Positions 1 through 11,900 of a stretch of 64,000 bases of DNA are shown here, piece by piece. The translations under genes were made by a program, and so were the position numbers. Every line of letters begins with the position of its first letter. Within the stretch, counting starts at the first letter, position 1. The notes beneath the pieces were generated by a model. The model searched no databases. It was not told the DNA's origin and saw only the letters and a list, made by a program, of their open reading frames with translations. The stretch is from Planococcus citri (taxonomy: Eukaryota > Arthropoda > Insecta > Hemiptera > Pseudococcidae): NCBI RefSeq assembly GCF_950023065.1, contig NC_088677.1, positions 90,111,469-90,175,468 on the forward strand, read 5' to 3'.

Positions 1-2
1 AA

Positions 3-143
3 AATTCTTTGCCATTCGATTGTATGTGGCCCAGTAATTCACATTGGCTGCCTCTAGTTTTAGATGGTAAGAAATTCGACGCTTATTTCCTGTACAAGAA
101 TGAGAGGGAAATGATCAAGTATGAAGTTTACGAGCATAAGTAA
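3..143 (+). CDS. NUDT1: MTH1/NUDT1-like Nudix hydrolase, C-terminal exon (partial)
   Basis: The window opens inside this reading frame, which runs to a TAA at 141-143 and gives the last 46 or so residues. The segment LPFDCMWPSNSHWLPLVLDG followed by KKFDAYF matches the C-terminal strand-helix of MTH1, where the MWPDD-type motif lines the nucleotide pocket. MTH1 hydrolyses oxidised purine nucleoside triphosphates such as 8-oxo-dGTP and cleans the nucleotide pool. The Nudix box itself lies upstream of the window and cannot be checked. The family's Asp pair after MWP reads SN here, which is unusual and may change purine recognition. The 3'UTR ends at an AATAAA at 360-365. The gene is convergent with the OST3-like gene. 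Identity is by remembered family pattern from a short tail. Confidence 0.72.
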   Translation, partial: NSLPFDCMWPSNSHWLPLVLDGKKFDAYFLYKNEREMIKYEVYEHK

Positions 144-359
144 CCAAAAAGTTATTACTGTCTAGTGTCTACTACGTTTCCTATTTTAATCGTGATTTAA
201 CTCGTTTTTTATACGTCATTATGTTTTATAAGGTTATTATGAATAGGTACCCACGTTGATCTTTTTTGTTCAAACTGTATTATTTTGTTTTCTTGTGTAA
301 TCGTAAGTCAGTATGATTTTGTTAGTATTCGTTTTGTTAATCATTTTTTAAAAAGCGTG

Positions 360-365
360 AATAAA
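360..365 (+). terminator. polyadenylation signal of the NUDT1-like gene
   Basis: AATAAA lies 217 bases after the stop codon of the Nudix gene, in AT-rich sequence. A possible ATTAAA on the opposite strand (441-446) would serve the convergent OST3-like gene. Confidence 0.6.
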
Positions 366-582
366 ACTATACCGTAATCGTATTATCATCTTTGTAGAAG
401 ACTCGAGAAAAACTAAACATTCGGTCAAATTTAAACTCATTTTAATACAAATCTGACTACAAAAATTCGAATAGGTAAGTATTTATAAAGACTTCGTAAG
501 TATAGATTAAGTAGGAGTAGGGAAGAGAAAACATAAACTTACTAGGTAGGTAACAAAATAATGACTCGTCGGATACAAATAT

Positions 583-1599
583 TCATAAAAAACCTCTGTA
601 CGGATAATTTGACGCCTTCATTTTAAATATGGTTAAAATGGCGTTAAAGAACAAGGCTGCTACGAGAATACACGAAATAGACAGAATTTTATTCTTCCTA
701 AAAGGCATGTCGGCGTAGGCGTGATCTATGAGCACGATTACAGAAACGACGATGCCGGCGTTTAGTAAAAATACCATGTAAGTTTCGCCAATAAGCTGAC
801 TATGCGACGAGGGCAAAACGTAGTTCACGCCACCGCTGGGATTTCTCGTGATGAACGGAGGTGATCGCATATGGTTCCACATTTGACCGGACGTCATGAT
901 TAGGCAGAATGCGATCGAAGTAATACCCCAAATGGTACGATTGGTGAAAACTCCGACGTTGGTTTCGCATCGGAAATAAATCACGATCGATCCGACGAAT
1001 AGCAGCGACAGTAAACCAGCAGTGCCGAAGAATACCGGAGGTCTTAATATTTTGAAATCGATACCGCTTCTTTCGGTCAGCCATTTAGCGATTACTTCGG
1101 CCGAGTAACCGAACCTTTGCATGTCCAAGATATCGTGCTTCGCATTACGCGAACTAGGGAAGAACATGATCGAAGGTACGCTGTTCACGTTCATGATTCT
1201 AAAAACGTCGGCACTCTGATCGAAATCTACAGATCCGAAAAACAATTTATCCGAAATACCTCCCTGCATCATACGAAACGATTTAGCCGCCAGCTCGAAC
1301 TCTTCGTGCACCGTTCCGCAAATCGTACAACGTCTATGATTCGCTAACGCCGCGAACAAAACGACGAAAGAATAGTCTCTCATTTTGGTCTTGACATATT
1401 CGCGAAACTTGACGCCGTTCAGTTTTAAAACGTAGTGTTTTCCCGACAGATCTTTTAGAAGTTGAATTTTACTCGTTGACTCGCTTTTATCGCAATTCAT
1501 CAGTCGTGCCGATAAAAGTATACACAATAAGCAGCCGAGTACGGAACTACACCATTTGTAGCTTCCTGAAACCGACCAAATACTTCGCCGAAACCGCAT
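583..1599 (-). CDS. MAGT1: oligosaccharyltransferase OST3/OST6-family subunit (MAGT1/TUSC3-like)
   Basis: The 338-residue protein is the usual length for the family (MAGT1 335, TUSC3 about 348). It has a signal peptide at about 1-35, a thioredoxin-like luminal domain with the redox motif C91-T-I-C94, then four hydrophobic segments (about 185-208, 222-240, 268-290, 306-328) and a terminus ending YPYRGFL. The family works in the endoplasmic reticulum as the oxidoreductase subunit of the STT3B-type oligosaccharyltransferase, holding cysteine-containing acceptor proteins; magnesium transport has also been proposed. The start is a true ATG at 1599. The complete protein is encoded without an intron, unlike its spliced neighbours, which could reflect intron loss or a retrocopy. 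A later in-frame ATG would remove the signal peptide, so the first one is preferred. Confidence 0.93.
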   Translation of the reverse strand: MRFRRSIWSVSGSYKWCSSVLGCLLCILLSARLMNCDKSESTSKIQLLKDLSGKHYVLKLNGVKFREYVKTKMRDYSFVVLFAALANHRRCTICGTVHEEFELAAKSFRMMQGGISDKLFFGSVDFDQSADVFRIMNVNSVPSIMFFPSSRNAKHDILDMQRFGYSAEVIAKWLTERSGIDFKILRPPVFFGTAGLLSLLFVGSIVIYFRCETNVGVFTNRTIWGITSIAFCLIMTSGQMWNHMRSPPFITRNPSGGVNYVLPSSHSQLIGETYMVFLLNAGIVVSVIVLIDHAYADMPFRKNKILSISCILVAALFFNAILTIFKMKASNYPYRGFL

Positions 1600-2142
1600 T
1601 ATTTCCGATCTATCGAATAATAATATTTCCGGCGTTAATTACATCGTCAAGAATTTAGGCGCAACATTTACATTTACTCTTACTCGTATCTGTTGAAACA
1701 AGTGTAATTCCTGAAACCGTACAGCCGCGTTAGGCCTACAATTATTGATTTTTAAGAGTCTTTTAAACGGTCTCATATCGCGTAGGTACCTTTACTCTAG
1801 GAAACGATATCAAACATTATTACTTATCTTTGCAATGATTCCAATAGGTAACTGCAGATCATCGAAAAGAAAATACCTGTTTAAAATAGAATCCAAACAA
1901 ATTCCTACCAGTACCTATACATAAATCTGAAAACTTCTAAAAGTGGTTTCATCGGCAGAGGTGTTGTAATCTTGCAGACAGTTTAATCGAGTCCCTCCCT
2001 TCAATTCTCGACCATAATTCTTTTCACCTTCTCAAAAAGACATGTACTTTCTTCATACGAATAATTGCATAACTTACAAAATCAGTTTTTTTTTTACTCT
2101 TTTTATACCTATCACTGAATTAAGTGTTTTAATTTTAATTTT
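1600..2142. other. intergenic stretch, no gene seen
   Basis: AT-rich spacer between two minus-strand genes. It should contain the promoter and 5'UTR of the OST3-like gene and the 3'UTR of the secreted-protein gene. A TTTAAT at about 2128 (ATTAAA on the minus strand) is a possible weak polyadenylation signal for the latter. No conserved reading frame was found. Confidence 0.5.
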
Positions 2143-3793
2143 TTAATTAACGAATTCCAAATAATATGAACGATAAAGAGTTCTGGCCACCAAGTTCCTT
2201 CTTGGCTCAATTTTAATCCCAGTTAGTTGCAAGAATTCTTCAAAATCATCACTATCTGGTTTACACTCCGGAAAAGGTGGCTGTGGTGCTGGTTTATGTT
2301 GTGTACGTTTTGATAGTACGCTATAAAGAGTTTCATACTCAATGCAGTACTCATGAACCCTATCTGAACGATTTGGCAAATCTGTCCAGTTTTTTTCGAG
2401 TACTGCGAGAATGTTGAAAACATAACTTCGGTCCTCGCGATGCATAACCCAAGTGCATTTATTATATCGAGCACCTGGAGACTTTTTATGCCCTAGTTCC
2501 ATATAATCCAACGCGTAATTCAGTTCAGTTGGTTTTTCTAGCATATAAGCTTTTTTATTACCATCTTCCCTGATTTCTTGTAATTCAAGGCGTGTTAGCT
2601 TAGATATATCCTGAAGGAATAATTTGTCAGGTGCTGGTAATTCCGAGCAGTTGGAATACGCCTTCCACAATTTTTTTTCAGCAATCCATATAATTTTAGC
2701 TTCAGCCTCGGTTGGAGCACTTTGAAGCTTTATTAGTTCTTTTCCTAGTTCCGTTTCAGCAGCATATGTCGATTTAGTTAGTTCGATCTGTTTCAGCTTC
2801 TCGAAAGCGTTTCTGAAAAGTGGGGTGTTTTCGTTGGTCTCAATGGCAGCTTTTGCCAGACTTTTCGCAGCAACTTCGAGTGCATTTGTTTTTTCTTCCC
2901 ATTTCTTATTAATTTGCTTATGCACGTTAGTTTGGCGGTAGCTAGGTAGCATCTCCATAGCAAATCTGAGATTATCCCCACAGCTCAACAGTCTTGAATA
3001 AAATGAGTAAACCTGCTTCTGTAAATTTTAACATAACTCTTTGAGTGGTACAAATCATTCCAATGTTAATGGCAAAATAGTACATTACTACATAATGGTC
3101 CAATGGATATTGTTTTGCTTTGATCCTGAGATATTTTTCATCGCAGTATAGTTTGATTGAGGATATTCAAACTTACCAATCTGGCATCCTTAAGTACAGA
3201 ATCAATTTTCCACTTTTCTGAATCAATTTTCCACTTTTCTACATCCGCTTTCAAATTTTCTATATTTAAATATGCCCCGAATAAAATGTTTTTCACCACA
3301 TTCCTCAAGTCGTCTATCGATCCGATACTTTGTAGAATCTCTTCGTCTATTGCTAATTGTTCTTCCACCTGATTGAAGCAATGATTTTAGTAAATTAGGT
3401 AAGATATTATGTAGGAATAATCTGCTACGAACTATGGAATTGGTAGTTCAAAGGCATTGTAATTTTCAACCCATATTTAGGTAGGTACCTAATTTATTTG
3501 ATAATTAATTTTCAGTGGAGTGTGTTAGTTTGTGTGTATAAAAAAGTACTCCCTACTTTTTTTTTTTGCAGAAAAGTATTAATAGCTGTAGAGGCAGTTA
3601 TGCTTGGCGTAACAGTGGGCTGAGTTGTTTCAAAACTTTTCCCATTGTTGACGACATTACGTTTCAGGGGTTTTCCAGGTTTGAAGGGTTCAATTCCAGG
3701 TTTCAGGGGTTTTCCGGAGGTGTGCAGGTGATTAAAGACCACCAACGGCCATAAAAAATACATGCAGCAAACTGAAACTATGTCAGCTTTCAT
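2143..3793 (-). CDS. unrecognised three-exon gene, probable secreted protein
   Basis: Three coding exons, all split in phase 0, join into one 432-residue frame: 3793-3557, 3368-3177 and 3012-2143. The donors are GTAGGG (3556) and GTAAGT (3176); the acceptors end at 3369 and 3013. A further good acceptor just upstream of the ATG (about 3799) implies a 5' noncoding exon. The start gives a signal-peptide-like run (MKADIVSVCCMYFLWPLVVF), then a Pro/Lys-rich linker (SGKPLKPGIEPFKPGKPLK) and a Thr/Ser-rich stretch. Exon 2 ends with a tandem EKWKIDS-EKWKIDS, and exon 3 is largely helical and charged with a C-terminal YRSYYLEF. I recognise no family. Agreement of three independent phases makes the structure credible, although the GTAGGG donor is weaker. 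Confidence 0.6.
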
Positions 3794-3799
3794 TGTTCT

Positions 3800-4829
3800 G
3801 TAACAAAAAGTGGAAGTTATTAGGCTTACATAATTACCTATGCCTAAATGAAAAAAATGAGAAGAAAACATATTTTTCTAAAATACTCGCAAGCTTCAGG
3901 AATTGGTGATACAATACTTTGGAATTTACAAATATCTTTCTATCATAAAACCAGATTTATGTTTCAAAGAGAACTGAACATCACGAAACCTTGTACTTGT
4001 GATTTATGCAGATGGTAAAATTAATTTAAATCAGCCGATCTTGAATTTTTAATATCCGATAATTTACTTCAACTCTAGCATCAATACGTACGCTGTTTAT
4101 TTTAAATGAGCCTTTACTATGCTAATTTGACATCTGATTCATAATTAAAAAATTGATATGTTGGATGAAAAATATCGATGCTTGAACTAAATTCGAGGAA
4201 TGAATTTCATATTATACATATGTACCAACAATTCTGTTTTTCTGCAAAAAAAAAAAAAACACACAAAAAGTTATTCTTTTTTTCAAAGTTGTCTATTTTC
4301 CAAAAAAATCCTCGCTTTTTTAACCTAAAATTTCCCAAAATTACAAAGAAAACAAATCTTACTTCTTAAAAAAAATCTCGAATTTTTTTGCTAAATGACT
4401 CTCAAAAATTGCTGATTTTTGCTGAAACTATCAATTTTTCCACCCTCTCCCCAACGAGCGGTTATACGACTCGATGATGACTCCATACTTACCAATACCT
4501 ATTCATTTTTTTTTCTTTTTCTTTTTTTAAAAAAAATCAAACACAAAACAACGATGCGAAGTAAAAAGTTATACCTTGTACATTCACATCTTGCACCAAG
4601 TACATATATTCAAATTCCGTTAAAATGAATTTAATTAAGACCGCATTTAACGAAATAAATACTCGAATTTATTATTGATACGTATATAAATAAAAATGAA
4701 CAATCACAACGCGTACTCGCTACGCAATAAAAAAAATTAAATAATACTTGAGCTACTAATTATAAAACAAACATGACGAATAGATTTTTATAAATTATTA
4801 CACTAAGAGTACAATTTTGAGAATCCGTT
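3800..4829. other. intergenic stretch with homopolymer-rich DNA
   Basis: This holds the presumed upstream region of the secreted-protein gene and the 3' flank of the phospholipase gene. Runs of A and T (for example 4246-4258 and 4508-4535) dominate. A TTTATT at 4668-4673 reads AATAAA on the minus strand and is the likely polyadenylation signal of the phospholipase. No coding exon was found. Confidence 0.5.
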
Positions 4830-6678
4830 TCATTTCAGCCTTTCTACCAGCTGTTTTATGTATTCTATCGTATTGACACTTCGAAGAACAGCCATATGAT
4901 CAACGCCCGGAAAGCCTACCTCGTAGATCCGTTGTTTCTGCAAACCGGTCCAATAGGTACAAGCGCGCAAACTTCGTTTGTTCACCGTACCGTCACCGTC
5001 TCCCGACATCAGACTAGGAGAGCCATTCGGAAATTTTCCTTTCGCGTACACCAACCTAGGAGTAATTCAAATTTGAAACATCGCAACTAATTTTCAAATA
5101 ACCGCAATGTTAGACGAGTTATTATCGATTCGTTTCTCACTTTTCAACTGTCGGAATACCATATCCGTATAAGCAATGTACCTCGACGCCCGGAGCTTCG
5201 AAATTATCAATAAAAGGATGAACGTCCTTATACATTTCCCAACCAACCGGGTAATTAATATCGCTGCAAAATATAGCATCAGTCAAACATCGCTGAAAAA
5301 ATTTGAAAAAAAAATCATTCGAAATTCTCACCGTAATGGTAATGAAACTTACTTGAAAAATTCTTGCAAATTATTCAAGGAGTAATTTTTCGAGTCTGTT
5401 TCCACGAATACTTCATCCGGTTTCCATAAATAAGGCGACGGCAGTAGCCACGCTAACGACGGCGAGGTTATTTGTTCGGCACGTAAAACACTACCTTGCA
5501 AAACGTAAACGCCTAAATCGTCCCCTAATTAGCGTAAAAATAACAAATTGATAATTTCTTATCGCGTACGTAGTAACAATAAAAAAATGATGTAATCGTA
5601 ATCGTTTACACGTGTAAATAACCGTAATGATCGACAAAACGGATCGATGAAGAAAAAAATGTAAAATCGTACGAGTAAAAGGAACTCTTACCGATGGCAA
5701 ATACTTTCACAGCCTTCGTAGAGCCACCCCAAGCACCAGCTAAAGAAACGAGGAGTTTGATGTATTTATCTTTCCACTTCTGGTCTTGCTTATGTAACAT
5801 GGCTAATGTCATTAATCCGCCCAAACTATGAACGATCAGTATTACTGGCTTCTGTCCGTTTAATTCGTACGTTTCTACGATTAAATTTTTCAAAGCTTCG
5901 AAGTACTCGGATTGCTCGTCTACAAATGAATTAGTATAATCAATCGGGGTATCGATTTAATGATAAATGTCGAATTCGACGAGGAAAAACATGGAAAACT
6001 CACTAGGTCCTTTACGAAAATCGTACGGTGCTCCTCGCAGAGTAGTATTCCTTTCGTATCCCATATTCACCAACATATTCGCTATATCTTTGAAATAAGA
6101 TCCGGCAGATGCTCTGCTAGGATCGATATATTCCACAGTCGTTGAATTTCCAAACGCTGGAATTCGTACAGACACTCCGGGCGAATTACTGGTCGTTCGA
6201 GTTTCATTGTTGTAAGTTAACTTCATGTTATCAATCTGTATTAGTAGAACACATCGGACGATATTCGTTAATAAATTAGGCTAATGGGATTAAATCGAGA
6301 CTAAGACGTGTTCGTTATACGAGTATTACCAGACAATCGATTACTACGGGTACAAGAAGCTCCATATTCAACCACAAGGAAAAATAATCCGTCGTTTTTT
6401 TATCACACACATAATGCACAACAGCGGGTTTATCCAGCTTAGCTTCCATTTGACTTCCTCCATCTCCCGGTACTAAAACACATTCGAACGATTACCCAAT
6501 TATTATGCTTTCGTTTACCATCAAAATCTACACCAGTAAGTATGGTAAAATAACAATTGAAACTTGAAACGAATACATAGATTGAAAATTTACCTAGTAC
6601 CACCGGATACAAGCCGTTTACTGCGTGCACAATGTAACAGCACAAGATGCAATAAAAAGTGTCGCGTTTCGAAACCAT
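4830..6678 (-). CDS. PLA2G15: lysosomal phospholipase A2 / LCAT-family acyltransferase (PLA2G15-like)
   Basis: Seven coding exons give 402 residues: 6678-6594, 6472-6330, 6235-6004, 5919-5692, 5524-5353, 5263-5141 and 5055-4830. All phases close and every intron is GT-AG. The human enzyme is 412 residues. Residues 1-22 form a signal peptide, followed by the family start YPVVLVPGDGGSQ. The serine nucleophile is S185 in HSLGG. The acidic residue lies in GDGDGTV (D347 or D349) and the histidine is H381 in GVDHMAVL. The family cleaves or transfers acyl chains of phospholipids in lysosomes or outside the cell. The ATG at 6678 is chosen because the frame upstream of it has no better start. The nucleophile motif HSLGG differs slightly from the HSMG of vertebrates. 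Exon 6 uses the acceptor at 5264, not the nearer-looking one at about 5295, which would break the frame. Confidence 0.93.
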
Positions 6679-7149
6679 CGTGAACACGGACCGATCACAA
6701 AATATCCTCAACTTACATGATTTGCTTCGAGAAATACATTTTTCATGATGATGATATGCAGATGACTAACGAGAATCTCGACTTTTGCCTTCACGGCGCG
6801 ATTGTTCAAGTTGGTTTCGCAATCTCTTATCTTTCGATCACACTTTTCCCCGTTTCACTTGCTACCAATCAATAAATTACTTCTAATTTTTTTATAAATC
6901 ACGCGATCGCACACATTTTTGATTCGATTTTCATTTTTCTAATCTTTATTATCATATCAGCGAGACAATGACCTTTGTTTTTTTCGAAAACGCCAATCAT
7001 CGCGCTCGGTGATACGTAAACAACGTTTTCCGAACGTGATTGGTTGAAACGAGAGTGACGTCAACTCGACTGCATGTTTGTAACCGAAACCGAAACGTAA
7101 AAAACATCGTTCACCATCAACGCGTAAAAATTTGATAACATCTCCGCGC

Positions 7150-7182
<33 letters not shown>

Positions 7183-7666
7183 AATATAAATAAAGCACCA
7201 AAAATACATTTTCCGAGTAAAAATTGAGCTTTTATTCGAAAGGCTGACGAATGTACTCGTAAATTCGAATCATTTGCGTAGAAAATTTGTTATTCCGCGT
7301 ACAAACAGACTGAAATTCGGTTCGCAATTTCCGTCCATTTCTCAATGTGAAACGTTCTCAACCTCGGATACAAAACCGTATGTTATTTTTACGACTGCAA
7401 CATTCAACACGATGGACGTGAAATAACAATGTTACAGATGCACGATACAAGTCTGTTTCCGTATCATCACCGTTTATATTGCGACAGCGTACAAAAATAA
7501 CGAAACAATTTCATCATCTTTATCATCGGTAATTTGGTAAGCGAAGTAATAATAATCCATCATTTTATACGTCTTCCTTCCTTATCCTCAAATCATTTTG
7601 TCATCTACCCAACGCTATTAACATTATCGTATCTATCGTTTCTAGATAATCAAATCGATTCGAAGA
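6679..7666. other. divergent upstream region between phospholipase and Asp-rich ORF
   Basis: It lies between the start of the minus-strand phospholipase gene and the plus-strand orphan ORF, so it may hold promoters for both. It includes a (TG)13 microsatellite at 7150-7176. A splice-acceptor-like TTTCTAG ends at about 7646, which could mean the orphan ORF is a last exon of a longer gene. No other coding signal was seen. Confidence 0.45.
7150..7176. repeat. (TG)n microsatellite
   Basis: About 13 uninterrupted TG units between the phospholipase and the Asp-rich ORF. Confidence 0.95.
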
Positions 7667-8248
7667 ATGCCCAATCCGGTTAGATCGGCTTTCATCTACT
7701 TGATGCATCTCGCTTGGAAGTCTCGTCTGCATATACCGTTTCTATTGACCGTGTGTTTTCTGGTGTTCGACATTCGATTACAATTAGAAGTCAACATCAA
7801 CATGACTAGAAGACGGGCTCCGCGTTTAGTCGCCGGAAATAACGATAATAATGGAAACTACGCCGCCAATAATGCCGACTACAATATCGACGACGACGCG
7901 AACGAGCACGATGACGATGATGACAACGACGACGACGACGAAGACGATGATGATTCACGAAACGATCACAGGAATCGTTTGACCATCGAAGAATGTAAAC
8001 GTAATCGCGATGATCGCGAAATGGAAAATTTTACCAATATTATGAATATTCTACCTTCGTTACGTGTTCCTATGCAAAAGTATCCTAATAGTTCCAAAAT
8101 CCTCATCTTGAGACCTAGCCTATTTCATCAAATAAGTACGGCGCTCGAAAAACATTACAAAACACACGCTCTTCAGTCATCCAAAACTGCGCCAAGCGTG
8201 ATATTCGAGTCTCATAACAGTCACAACGGTCCCAGATGTGTCTTGTGA
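7667..8248 (+). CDS. orphan Asp-rich protein
   Basis: The 193-residue frame starts at a true ATG. Residues 7-40 contain a hydrophobic segment (IPFLLTVCFLVFDIRLQL) that could be a signal anchor. Residues about 64-97 are Asn/Asp-rich, with long Asp runs, and the C-terminal part is ordinary mixed sequence rich in Ser and His. A 600-base trailer ends at AATAAA (8869-8874), as expected of a real 3' end. No family is recognised. The frame could also be the last exon of a larger gene, because an acceptor-like site precedes the ATG by about 20 bases. Poly-Asp frames can arise by chance from GAC/GAT repeats, so coding status is only moderately supported. Confidence 0.45.
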   Translation: MPNPVRSAFIYLMHLAWKSRLHIPFLLTVCFLVFDIRLQLEVNINMTRRRAPRLVAGNNDNNGNYAANNADYNIDDDANEHDDDDDNDDDDEDDDDSRNDHRNRLTIEECKRNRDDREMENFTNIMNILPSLRVPMQKYPNSSKILILRPSLFHQISTALEKHYKTHALQSSKTAPSVIFESHNSHNGPRCVL

Positions 8249-8868
8249 ATTTATGTCTACCTATTCTCGATATAAACGCGTCTAGTAAACGCTGCAGTTT
8301 TTCAGACAAAGCTTCGTGTTAAGGATGAATAATCAATCGTACGTCGTATTTTAGCCATATTTTCTCTTTTTTTTTGCGTTATTTTTTTGAATCCGTGAAA
8401 ACACTATCAATAGTGGCGCGATAATCATTTTGAAGATATACAAACACGTCGACTGATTCGATAACGAATTACGATTTACTTTCCGGTGCCTTCAAAATGT
8501 ATGTTTCCAGCGCCTGAAATCAACTGTTTTATTTAGCCATCTCGAGGCCTTATTAATTATTAATTCGTCGATGCGATCGTGTACATAGTTGTATATAATA
8601 TTTTTCTCGGTTTATGTGTGTTAATTTTTGCTCCCATGTGTACCAATGTGAACATTACTGCTGTATTAGAACACGCAGATTGTTACCGTTGTATGCAACT
8701 CGATGTTTTACTATGTACTTTGTATAAGTTGTAACGTTATGTCTACAAGAAACTAATGTTTTCATCGTATAATTATTATATTTCATCGATATCATTCTAT
8801 CTTCGTTCAAATTCAGCGAGCTGAGTAATTAATGTATAATGTACCATTCTCATGTTGTATTATTACTT

Positions 8869-8874
8869 AATAAA
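8869..8874 (+). terminator. polyadenylation signal after the Asp-rich ORF
   Basis: AATAAA followed by a T/G-rich stretch (TTGTTACGTTC, GTTGTGTGT), the usual downstream element of an animal poly(A) site. Confidence 0.6.
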
Positions 8875-8950
8875 AAATTTGTTACGTTCATCTCAGTTGT
8901 GTGTATTTCAAGCTATTCGCGTCGTTTTGGAGTTGTGGAAGAAATAAACG

Positions 8951-11900
8951 ACTAATAATAATAATTACAGTAAGAAATCATCTCGACATGTAAAAACTCG
9001 TATTTTAACAGCAAATTATCCCTATTTTTGAGTTTCTTAGTTCTACCTTTTGGAATTTTTGATCGATAAACGATGCTTTTGAGAACGTAATTTACGTACC
9101 CAAAGTTCAGTCGAAGGTATACAATTTTTTCGTCCATGGGAAGATTTTCTCTCTGGAAAAAACGATTATTTAAAAGAATTCCGAAGTTAAATGAAAATTA
9201 TCTAGATAAATCGTATTTTTTTTTTTTTTTTTTTTTAATTAAAAAATCTACAACTTTGAAAAGAGTGAAGCAAAAAAAAAAAAATTGAACAATCATCAGA
9301 GTCATCCCAGTAACGGAACGGATTCGAAAAATTAATAATTGACAAATAATGGACGAAGAAGTACCGATAAAGTAATTGTGTTTTTTCTGACCAAAGTCAT
9401 CTCCTCGCTGACACCGAATGTGCATTGTGCAATTTGTTTCATTTAGCGCGAATTATAGGTGTCATCTCAGCTGAGCTAATATCTAATATGCCAACTCCAA
9501 CTGCTACGGAAGTGCTACTCACGCGTGACTGAGTATCTTACCCACCGCTCCATCAGACTCCCTCAATTACTTCAACCTTGATTATTTTATTCTTTTCTGT
9601 TCGTTCGAATTGCGACGAAAATTATTTCACGAACAACTGTATCTATCTACGATCTGCGTAATTACCGGGGCAAACCTACCGTAACTGGCCCAAAAATGAG
9701 GTAGACGTCATTCAACCTTTTTTTTCTGTTTCGTTAGTGGCTGCAGTCTAATCAACAAAAATGTTGAAAATTTTTTTTTTTTTTTTTTTTTGAAAAAATT
9801 ATGGAAACGTTGTAGGTAGCTTGGTACCTATTACCTAAGTTACATTCGGAACAAAAAATTCAAGGAGTTCGAGTCTTTCTGAAAAAAAAACAACTTCGTA
9901 TTATACATTACCTATATAGGTAGCATTTTTTTCTTTTTTTCAATACTTACATCGATTCAACTTGTTTTTTTGAAAATTTCGAAAAATTAAAGAGCGAAGG
10001 AAATTCAACGGATATAAACGACGACAATGTATAAATTATTACACAGCAATGGGAGTTTATTCATCCAATAGAGCAGACCAAATGGCTGACTTGCTGCCTG
10101 TTGCACTTACGCCTATAGTACGAGTATAACCAGCATAATACTCGTATACTGTAATTTACGATATAAAAAGAATACCCAGGTAATCATCTCGTTTTACAGT
10201 TCAAATTTACGATGGCAGTTGAAACTTGTTTATTCTCTAAGAGCGTATAAGCGTATCGTATAATAATCACAATAATAATATTCGCGAATACACCTAATCG
10301 CGACCGTTTTTCTCAGTTATTCACTCGTAGGTATTCTTCTTCTTAACTTTCCGTTATTGTTATAATTACAAAATGATTATTATATGTACTCGTAGGTACG
10401 AAGCGGAGTTGTTGAGCCGCGGTATTTCTTTCTACTCGTTCGGTGTAGGTACTTTCGTTCTTGGTCCGCGACCGCGTCCGCGTCCGCCTACTTGATTTCT
10501 TTTATTTTTCATTGAGCAAAAGTGAGTCGCGTCCGCGTGCTTGCGATATTGATTTCGTTCGTACCGCACCGGCACCGTAAGAAAAAGATTACGACGAGTC
10601 GAGGAGTCGAGTGCATGCTGGAGTTGGAGTGGAGAACTGGAGATGGGAATGGGTACTCGTACTCGTACTCGTACTCGGATCCTCGGCCACGATCTACAAT
10701 CGACGGTGAGAACTGAACGTTGGAATGAGAATTAAGTTCAAAACTTGTTTCGTTACGTTAGATGCAGCACGTTTTTTTGTTTTTTTTTCTTTTTCATTTT
10801 TTTTTGTCGCTCGTTCATTCAACTCGTGCTCCTCGCGGTCTTCGGTCTTGAAGAGTATATACGAGTACCTAGGTACTCTACACTCGCATACTTCAGTTTT
10901 CAGTTGACCGACTACGACGAGTGCGACTGTTATTGTTGGTGTTGGTGTTGGTGCTGGTGCTGACTGCTGAGGCGTTAAGCTACTGATTCGCGCGCGTACT
11001 TCGACTCGAATTGAACACTCGGTACGGGTACCTCTCGATCTACCTGTGGGCTGTGGTGTACCACACAATGCATGTTCAATTTACTAATACTCGTGCGTAA
11101 ATCGCGAATGTATCGTCAGTTGACCATCGTTTCCTATACGCATATTTTACAAATATTTCTGTTCTGCCAGCAGCCAGAAGATAGACAATTTTCATCTCCT
11201 CTACACATTGAGCCATCGAGACCAATGGTAAACAGGTAAGCAATCGTTTTTCAAATTTTTCGTTACATATTAGCCTCTTTGTAGTCTCTGTGGTGGTTGG
11301 AAGCTTCGTAAACTTGTCGCACCTTTATGAACATTGTGCTTTTGGTAGATACAGATAGGTACTCGATCGATCGTCTTCTGCATGTAACCTACTCAGCACA
11401 TCACTTAAAGTTCATACAGCTAAAAAGTAAACAATAATCATATAGGTAGATTATTCGTAGTTCTTTTACATTGTTCACAGTAGACATGACTTTTGAATGT
11501 ACAATGTACATAAGATGCGTACCTTTTACCTCAAAATTGCGCATTTTCCCCTTAAAATTCAACGACAGAAAGAGTACCTTAGTACCTATCTATGTGGTAA
11601 ACAATAAACTACTATGATTTATATGGCACTCAAGCAGTGGAATAGGTGGCAACTGGCGAATACAGGTGAAGGTGGCTCCTGGCTCCAGGTAGAGGTACTA
11701 TGGTACTTGGTACACTCGCCAAACATCCTAAAACATTCAAGTGGAACGAATCTTCTATACCAAACCTAAGTATCATCTGTAATGATAATGAAATTCAAAT
11801 ACCCAACGTCAACGTAAACGTAAAGTAGGTAAACAAACGAAAGTGCTGGCGCAAATCAACCACACGCCAGCGCCAGGCAGACGAAGACGACATCGTTCAA

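Noticed and set aside
3566..3754. Plus-strand exon after a T-run and TTTGCAG
   Set aside because: The minus strand gives a signal peptide and three consistent splice phases over the same bases. The plus-strand peptide has neither start context nor partners.
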